This document shows, piece after piece, positions 7,015-11,683 of a DNA stretch of 11,683 nucleotides (the stretch's first letter is position 1; every line of letters begins with the position of its first letter). The translations under genes were made by a program, and so were the position numbers. Source of the stretch: a bacterium (GTDB lineage: Bacteria > Spirochaetota > Spirochaetia > Treponematales > Rectinemataceae); assembly GCA_021813065.1 (NCBI GenBank), contig JAKALZ010000031.1:1-11683 (forward strand). The letters are read 5' to 3'. The notes beneath the pieces were generated by a model, which had not been told where the DNA came from, did no database searches, and saw only the letters and a list, made by a program, of their open reading frames with translations.

Positions 7015-9000
7015 TCATTTTGTCGGGTCTTCCGCGTAGAAGTGCCACTTGCGGGCGAACTTTGTGCCGTTCCACCAGCGCTTTATGGCCGGAACGAGCC
7101 AGTAGTCGATGCCGAAGGATCGACCGAGGCCGCCGAGCATCAGAATCGCCGCGAACGCGAACCAGAGCTGGTTCCATGCGAACATGCCCGACATGGTAAA
7201 CACGATGCACATCACGATGCTCGCTGCCGCGGCGAGCCATGTAAAACAGCCACCGAAGATCGCGAGGCCGATCGCGATTTCCATGACGACGATCATCGTC
7301 TGGAAGAGCGTGAAGGGCAGATGCGCGAAGATGCCGTCCATGAAGGTGTGGCGGAACCATGTGACGATGCCGGAGTTCGGATCGAAGATCGGTTTTGTGA
7401 GGTCCCAGACAGCCTTGAAGGTCTGGGTGGCCGCATCGGTACCGCCGGTGGTCGCTGCAGGGGCCGCTGCCCCCGCGACAGCGCTCGCCGCGCTGGTCGC
7501 TACCACGGCTGGAGCCGCGGCCTGCGCCGCGGTTGCCGCCGCTGCGCCCGTACTCTGCAACGCGCTCGCGCCGCTCGTCGCTTCAGCGACTTTTACGCCT
7601 GCCTGCACCACGCCTGGCGAGAACATCCATCCGGACTGCGAGCCAGACCCGAATTTGAGCCAACCCTCGCCGATCTTGTTGATGCCCTCGAATACCCACA
7701 TGAGCCCTAGCCACATCCTGAGAAGGAGCGGCCAGTAGGGGCGGACCTTGTACGACGCGAAGTCGCCGATGATAGAGCGCCTGCCCTTCATGTCGAGGAA
7801 CTCGTGCCTGAGATACTCCCAAATCTGGTTGATGCCCGCGATATTCAGCAGGTAGTACACGTTGATGAGATGTTTGACTACGAGGGCAAAGAACCCTGAT
7901 GTCTTCATGCCGCCCGCGTTCGAAACGCCGAAGTGGCTCCCGATCGAAATCATAAAACCGTGGTAGTTCGGTTTGAACTGGTGGCGCTCGCCACCGTCGA
8001 TGTCGGAGATGATATTGTGCGCGACGGCTTCCGCGGTGAAGTGCGCGGTCTCGACGATCTGCGCAAGGGGCTTGCCCTCGAAAATAAGGCCGGAAATATC
8101 GCCGACCACGTAGACGTTCGGGTACTTGGTCGACTTGAGTTCCATGTCGACGTCGAGTCGGTTGCGCTTGCCCATGGGCAGACCGAGCTGTCCGGCGAAG
8201 CTCGAGCCCTTGACGCCGCAAGTCCAGATGAAAGTGTCGGTCTCGACGATGTCGCCGCTCTTGAGGAGCACCTTGCCGGGTTGGGCGCCGATGATGGCCG
8301 AATTGAGCATGACTTCGCAGCGGCGCTTCTGCAGGTAAGCTTCAGCCTTGGCACGCAGAGGCTCTTCAAGGATCGGGAGAATCGAGGGAAGAGCCTCGAT
8401 GTTGAGGATGCGGACTTCCTGCGGGTTGAGGAAGTATTTGCGGCACATCACGTCGCGGTAGTCGAGGAGCTCGCCGATCATTTCGATGCCGGTAAAGCCC
8501 GCGCCCGCGACTACGAAGGTCAGGAGCTTTTTGCGCTTCTCAACGTTCGTTTCGAGAGAAGCTTGGTAGAACTTCTCTTCGACGTGGCGGCGCACCTTCA
8601 TCGCGTCTTCGAACGACCAGAGGGTGAAGGAGTTCTCCGCGACGCCCGGTATGCCGAAGAATTCAGGCTCGGCGCCAAGACCGAGCACAATGTAGTCGAA
8701 ATCGTAGGTTCGCGTCGCTCCCGTCGCCTTCTTCCCCTCGAAGTCGACGCTTTCAATGGTATCGAGCGCGATATCGATCTTCTTTGCGCCGAAGATCTTT
8801 TTAAAAAGCACTTGCACGGATTCAGGCTCTGTTCTCCAGCCCGCGACTTCGTGCAACTCGGTCATGAGAGTGTGGAAAGGGCGCTTGTCGACAAGCGTAA
8901 TCTCGATATCATCCCGCTTGCGGAAATGTTTTTCGAGAATCTTCCCAGCCCAGACTCCTCCATAGCCGCCGCCGAGAATGAGAATTTTCTTTGTTGCCAT
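7015..9000 (-). CDS. Type II NADH:quinone oxidoreductase (NDH-2) fused to a C-terminal DoxX-like membrane domain
   Basis: A 661-residue fusion. Residues 1-415 form an NDH-2-type flavoprotein: FAD loop GGGYGG (10-15), NADH-binding loop GAGFTGIE (166-173), second FAD site VYVVGDISG (297-305), then AQIVETAHFTAEAVAHNI (313-330) and the hydrophobic membrane-anchoring segment VVKHLINVYYLLNIAG (374-389). Such enzymes pass electrons from NADH to quinone without pumping protons. Residues about 418-661 resemble DoxX: a first helix (421-441) with the pattern RMWLGLMWVFEGINK, and three more hydrophobic helices (about 565-583, 587-606, 610-628). A basic tail (KRWWNGTKFARKW) suggests a cytoplasmic end. Between helices 1 and 2 lies an Ala/Thr/Ser-rich insertion (463-525), predicted to be outside. 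ATG at 9000 gives MATKKILILGGG. Upstream in-frame starts, including 9015, lack homology and a good ribosome site, though that of 9000 (GGGG) is also weak. The polyprenyl synthase follows on the same strand. Confidence 0.9.
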   Translation of the reverse strand: MATKKILILGGGYGGVWAGKILEKHFRKRDDIEITLVDKRPFHTLMTELHEVAGWRTEPESVQVLFKKIFGAKKIDIALDTIESVDFEGKKATGATRTYDFDYIVLGLGAEPEFFGIPGVAENSFTLWSFEDAMKVRRHVEEKFYQASLETNVEKRKKLLTFVVAGAGFTGIEMIGELLDYRDVMCRKYFLNPQEVRILNIEALPSILPILEEPLRAKAEAYLQKRRCEVMLNSAIIGAQPGKVLLKSGDIVETDTFIWTCGVKGSSFAGQLGLPMGKRNRLDVDMELKSTKYPNVYVVGDISGLIFEGKPLAQIVETAHFTAEAVAHNIISDIDGGERHQFKPNYHGFMISIGSHFGVSNAGGMKTSGFFALVVKHLINVYYLLNIAGINQIWEYLRHEFLDMKGRRSIIGDFASYKVRPYWPLLLRMWLGLMWVFEGINKIGEGWLKFGSGSQSGWMFSPGVVQAGVKVAEATSGASALQSTGAAAATAAQAAAPAVVATSAASAVAGAAAPAATTGGTDAATQTFKAVWDLTKPIFDPNSGIVTWFRHTFMDGIFAHLPFTLFQTMIVVMEIAIGLAIFGGCFTWLAAAASIVMCIVFTMSGMFAWNQLWFAFAAILMLGGLGRSFGIDYWLVPAIKRWWNGTKFARKWHFYAEDPTK

Positions 9001-9188
9001 TTTGTGTGACCCCATTATTTCAAGATTCTGAAACAGTGCATTATGATACAACATTATCGATATTTTGGCTATAGATTTCCTTCTATTCCACAGATGCCGA
9101 TTATCTATTATGATGAGTTCCTCATTTGAAGGACGAAAAGTTGCCTTAGGGCACATTGGATATTTCATACTATAGGGAAGGATTGATC
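9001..9188. promoter_or_regulatory. Divergent intergenic region between the NDH-2/DoxX gene and the DEAD-box-like gene
   Basis: This AT-rich stretch separates two divergent genes and must hold a promoter for each. On the plus strand TACTAT (9168-9173) is a possible -10 box but has no good -35 partner. A small hairpin, TGCC-GGCA, lies near 9142-9153. No clear minus-strand promoter was found by eye. The plus-strand gene has a good ribosome site, AAGGA at 9178-9182, 6 nt before its ATG. Confidence 0.4.
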
Positions 9189-11063
9189 ATGGACGGATTC
9201 TTGAAGCGTACAGGGTACGCAGAGGATCAAATTCTTATTTCGTTCGCGAACCTTGTCGGCGACGCGTTTTTTCGTGAAGGCAAGGATATTCTTGTGAGCG
9301 ACGAGAGCCCTGAGTACAGGGCGCCGCTCATCGCCGCGCTGATCGAAAAATATCTGAGGGAAGCTCCCGCGCCGGTGGCGGGTCAGGGATCGGCGAGTTT
9401 GCCCGCGCGCGCCTTGGTTCTCGCGGGGCACCGCGAGGTGCTCGAGGCGCTTAAGAAGCTTTTTACCGAAGAGAGCATGGGGTGCGTCGTTCTTGAGTCT
9501 GCCTCGGAGCTGAGCAGTCTCGACGCGAAGATTCGAGACGCGCGCATCGTGGCAATGACCTCCGAGACGTTCATCGAGGCGGCTCAGGATGAGCGCCTTG
9601 GAACGAGGGAGTTTACGTGTATCGCGATCGAGGGCGCCGATACGCTGAGCGAACAGCCAACAGAGGTGCAACGAAAGATATGGAGCTGCCTGCTGCCGCC
9701 CTGGGAGCGTCGAACGCTGCTCTTCGCCACGCATGTGGGAATACGAACCAAGAACCTCGCGATCGATTTTGCGAACAACCCCACGACAGTGGTGCTCAAG
9801 AAGGCGCAAGCCGCGCTCGACGCGATATCGACCTCAGTGTACCGAGTGGCCTCGGATCGGAAATTCCAGGTCTTGCTCTGGCTCATCCAGGAGAGGGCTC
9901 GACAGGGGCATGCCGCTCTGGCGGTATTCTGCAACCTCCGCCAGACCTCGCGCGAGGTCGAGGCGCGACTCAAACTCAACGGCATCTCAGCGGAGCATAT
10001 TTCTTCCGCGGCTCCAAAACAGATCAACAGCGCGATTTTCTCGCGATTCGCCGCGCTTCAGAACAAGAGCTCAGAAGAGACGGCCACGGGCGTGAGCGCG
10101 ACACCAAGTACGACTGCGAATGCAATCGCGAATGCGACTGTCGACAAGGGCAGTCCCCTCGTTCTCTGCATTTCTAACGATAACCTCGAAGCGCTTCCGA
10201 ACGAGCTCGCGCTGGCCGGAATCCACTTCGATATTCCACTTGACGCGGATGTCTACCTCGAACGCGTTCGCGTCATGCGCGCGAAATCCGCCGAGATGGT
10301 AGGCCTCGCCTGCGAGCGCTACGAAGTCGGACTTTCCGCTATCACTTCACGGTTCGGCACTAAATTCGAACCGCTAGATCCGAGCGCTGAGATGCTCGCC
10401 TGTCCGGACGCGAGCGAGGGCGTACGTCTCGAACTCGAGCGGCCACGCCGCGAGGAGGAGGGGTGGTCTAGCGGTCCGCGCGGCGGTGGAGACGAGCGGC
10501 GGAGCTTTGATCGTGAGCGCCGAGATCAACGCGGACATGGCGATCGCCGGGGAGCGCGAGAGCAGCGCGCCGATTCTTTCTCGGATACGAGAAAACCGCG
10601 TCAAGAGAACAATTCTCGCGACGCGCGTCCGCGCGATGATCAGTTTAAAAGGCGGCGCGACGAATCGCGGCGCCCAGAGCGTCAGAATTCCGGAGAGAAG
10701 GCCAACGCCTCGCTCTACTCAATGAGCACCGAAGAGCGCCTCGCGTTTTTCCGCAATAAATATAAGGACATTCTGAAAACACCAGCATCAGGGCAAGGTG
10801 AAAAACAGGGAGAACGCGGGAAGGGCAAAAATTCCGCGAAATCGACTCAGCGCGGCGACCAACCAGATCGGCAGGTTGTTGCGAAACCTGTGGAAGCGCA
10901 GCCCGCGCCACAGCCTCGCGCACCAGCGTCCTCGGCGCCATCGCTTCCGCCAGAGCAGAACGAATCGTCAAAGGATGGCAGCGCGCAGGAGAATGGTGGT
11001 ATCGTGAAGCGATTCATCGACAGGCTGTTCTCCAGCGAGAAAGAGTCCGGCACGGATTCCTGA
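9189..11063 (+). CDS. DEAD-box RNA helicase-like protein lacking catalytic motifs, with an RG-rich C-terminal tail
   Basis: A 624-residue protein whose first 385 residues align by eye with the two RecA-like domains of DEAD-box helicases, but with every catalytic motif replaced. The Walker A place reads GKDILVSDESPEYRAPL (31-47) with no GxGKT; motif Ia is ALVLAGHREVL (75-85); DEAD has become EGAD (148-151); SAT has become ATH in TLLFATHVG (176-184). Motif IV survives as ALAVFCNLRQTSREVEARL (243-261). Motif V has become LVLCISNDNLEALP (324-337), and HRIGRTGR has become LERVRVMR (357-364). ATP hydrolysis is therefore unlikely. A low-complexity Thr/Ala linker (291-320) interrupts domain 2. Residues about 419-503 are rich in Arg, Gly and Asp (RGGGDERR, RERRDQRGHGDRRG) like RNA-binding tails. 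Then come a short predicted helix (511-529), a disordered stretch, and a terminal amphipathic segment (604-616). ATG at 9189 follows AAGGA by 6 nt. The glucan phosphorylase gene starts 48 nt later. Function is unknown; an RNA-binding scaffold is an inference. Confidence 0.85.
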   Translation: MDGFLKRTGYAEDQILISFANLVGDAFFREGKDILVSDESPEYRAPLIAALIEKYLREAPAPVAGQGSASLPARALVLAGHREVLEALKKLFTEESMGCVVLESASELSSLDAKIRDARIVAMTSETFIEAAQDERLGTREFTCIAIEGADTLSEQPTEVQRKIWSCLLPPWERRTLLFATHVGIRTKNLAIDFANNPTTVVLKKAQAALDAISTSVYRVASDRKFQVLLWLIQERARQGHAALAVFCNLRQTSREVEARLKLNGISAEHISSAAPKQINSAIFSRFAALQNKSSEETATGVSATPSTTANAIANATVDKGSPLVLCISNDNLEALPNELALAGIHFDIPLDADVYLERVRVMRAKSAEMVGLACERYEVGLSAITSRFGTKFEPLDPSAEMLACPDASEGVRLELERPRREEEGWSSGPRGGGDERRSFDRERRDQRGHGDRRGAREQRADSFSDTRKPRQENNSRDARPRDDQFKRRRDESRRPERQNSGEKANASLYSMSTEERLAFFRNKYKDILKTPASGQGEKQGERGKGKNSAKSTQRGDQPDRQVVAKPVEAQPAPQPRAPASSAPSLPPEQNESSKDGSAQENGGIVKRFIDRLFSSEKESGTDS

Positions 11064-11111
11064 AACCGCCCGGCCGACGATCGCATATAAATGTCAGTGA
11101 GGTAACTTGAA

Positions 11112-11683
11112 ATGAAAATAGTATCGCATACCATTAAACCAAGCCTGAAGGGACGCCTCGCGCGGCTTGACACGCTCGCTAGAAATCTCTGGCTCTCGTG
11201 GAATTTCGACGCCGTATCGCTCTTTATCAGAATCGACAGCGACCTTTGGGCGGCATCTGGGCAGAATCCGGTTAAGATGCTGGGCATGCTGAGCCAAGAG
11301 ACCATCGATCAGCTGAACTCCGATCCCTCATTTCTCTCTGACCTCGATGAGGTTTACGCCCGCTTTCAACGCTATTTAAAGAATAAACCTTGGTATCGAG
11401 GTCCCCACGACAGAGTGATCGCCTATTTCTCGATGGAGTACGGGCTCGATGTATCGCTGCCCACGTATTCGGGCGGCCTCGGCGTCCTCTCCGGCGACCA
11501 CATGAAGACCGTAAGCGACCTCGGACTTCCGCTCGTGGGCGTGGGGCTCCTCTACCGACAGGGGTACTTCAAGCAATACCTCAACGCGGATGGGTATCAG
11601 CAGGAAACCTATCCCGAGAACGACTGGTACAACATGCCTGTGGAGCGCTGCGTCGATGCACAGGGTGCACCCATCCTCATCGA
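11112..11683 (+). CDS. glgP: Alpha-glucan phosphorylase (glycogen/maltodextrin phosphorylase), N-terminal part, cut by the window end
   Basis: Family GT35 phosphorylase, which releases glucose 1-phosphate from glycogen or maltodextrins with pyridoxal phosphate as cofactor. The first 190 codons are present. Residues 1-95 match the N-terminal segment typical of the shorter bacterial/archaeal type (LARNLWLSWNFDAVSLF, then DSDLWAASGQNPVKML). Residues 103-155 hold the highly conserved start of the catalytic domain: AYFSMEYGLDVSLPTYSGG, LGVLSGDHMKTVSDLGLP and LVGVGLLYRQGYFKQ, then NDWYNMP. ATG at 11112 is preceded by GAGG (11099-11102) with a 9-nt gap. The PLP lysine and active site lie beyond the window, so completeness cannot be checked. 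Only 48 nt separate it from the DEAD-box-like gene on the same strand and no terminator is seen there, so the two are probably co-transcribed. Confidence 0.95.
   Translation, partial: MKIVSHTIKPSLKGRLARLDTLARNLWLSWNFDAVSLFIRIDSDLWAASGQNPVKMLGMLSQETIDQLNSDPSFLSDLDEVYARFQRYLKNKPWYRGPHDRVIAYFSMEYGLDVSLPTYSGGLGVLSGDHMKTVSDLGLPLVGVGLLYRQGYFKQYLNADGYQQETYPENDWYNMPVERCVDAQGAPILI

Noticed and set aside
7042..7738. Two long plus-strand open frames (222 and 209 codons) opposite the DoxX part of the NDH-2 fusion
   Set aside because: They mirror the GC-rich, Ala-rich linker and conserved minus-strand coding sequence. The proteins show no family features and overlap a well-supported gene.
7933..9009. A 358-codon plus-strand open frame opposite the NDH-2 domain
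   Set aside because: It is a codon-bias shadow: the minus strand encodes intact FAD and NADH motifs here, and the plus-strand product has no recognisable domain.
9001..9168. N-terminal extension of the NDH-2 gene by about 56 residues
   Set aside because: The extra residues show no signal peptide or domain, and the FAD loop normally lies at the very N-terminus, as it does with the start at 9000.
1..11683. CRISPR array, tRNA, rRNA or riboswitch
   Set aside because: No regularly spaced repeats, cloverleaf-like segments, rRNA-like stretches or recognisable riboswitch cores were seen on either strand by eye.

Overview
The window reads as an ordinary chromosomal stretch of a GC-rich bacterium. 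Coding DNA is tightly packed, most genes have clear Shine-Dalgarno sites, and short AT-rich gaps carry promoters and hairpin terminators. No rRNA, tRNA, CRISPR array, transposase or phage gene was seen. The organism cannot be named from the sequence alone. A GC-rich spirochaete-like or other Gram-negative-type bacterium is a weak guess from overall impression. A long-chain polyprenyl diphosphate synthase beside a type II NADH dehydrogenase suggests a quinone-based electron transport chain.

Layout: (1) 1-1600, plus strand: the 3' end of dnaK, a long perfect hairpin, then complete dnaJ, closed by a bidirectional terminator at 1667-1699. (2) 1705-4296, minus strand: a copper-handling pair, copA (Cu(I) P1B-ATPase) followed by copZ (69-aa metallochaperone). 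copZ appears to have its own promoter, next to a 15-bp tandem repeat that covers the copA stop codon. (3) 4502-5843, plus strand: acylphosphatase and a zinc-independent NADPH:quinone-reductase-like MDR protein, ending in a terminator. (4) 5932-9000, minus strand: a type II NADH dehydrogenase fused to a DoxX-like membrane domain, then a polyprenyl diphosphate synthase. A hairpin plus T-tract sits directly before the synthase start codon and looks like an attenuator. (5) 9189-11683, plus strand: a 624-aa protein that aligns by eye with DEAD-box RNA helicases but has lost every catalytic motif and carries a long RG-rich tail, followed after 48 nt by the 5' part of an alpha-glucan phosphorylase gene that runs off the window.

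How the parts work together: DnaK/DnaJ form the Hsp70 chaperone pair. CopZ delivers Cu(I) to CopA for export. The NDH-2/DoxX fusion oxidises NADH and reduces quinone at the membrane, and the adjacent prenyl synthase probably makes the quinone side chain. The most unusual items are the catalytically dead DEAD-box-like protein, the NDH-2/DoxX fusion with an Ala-rich insertion inside the DoxX domain, and the regulatory-looking hairpins and repeats between genes.
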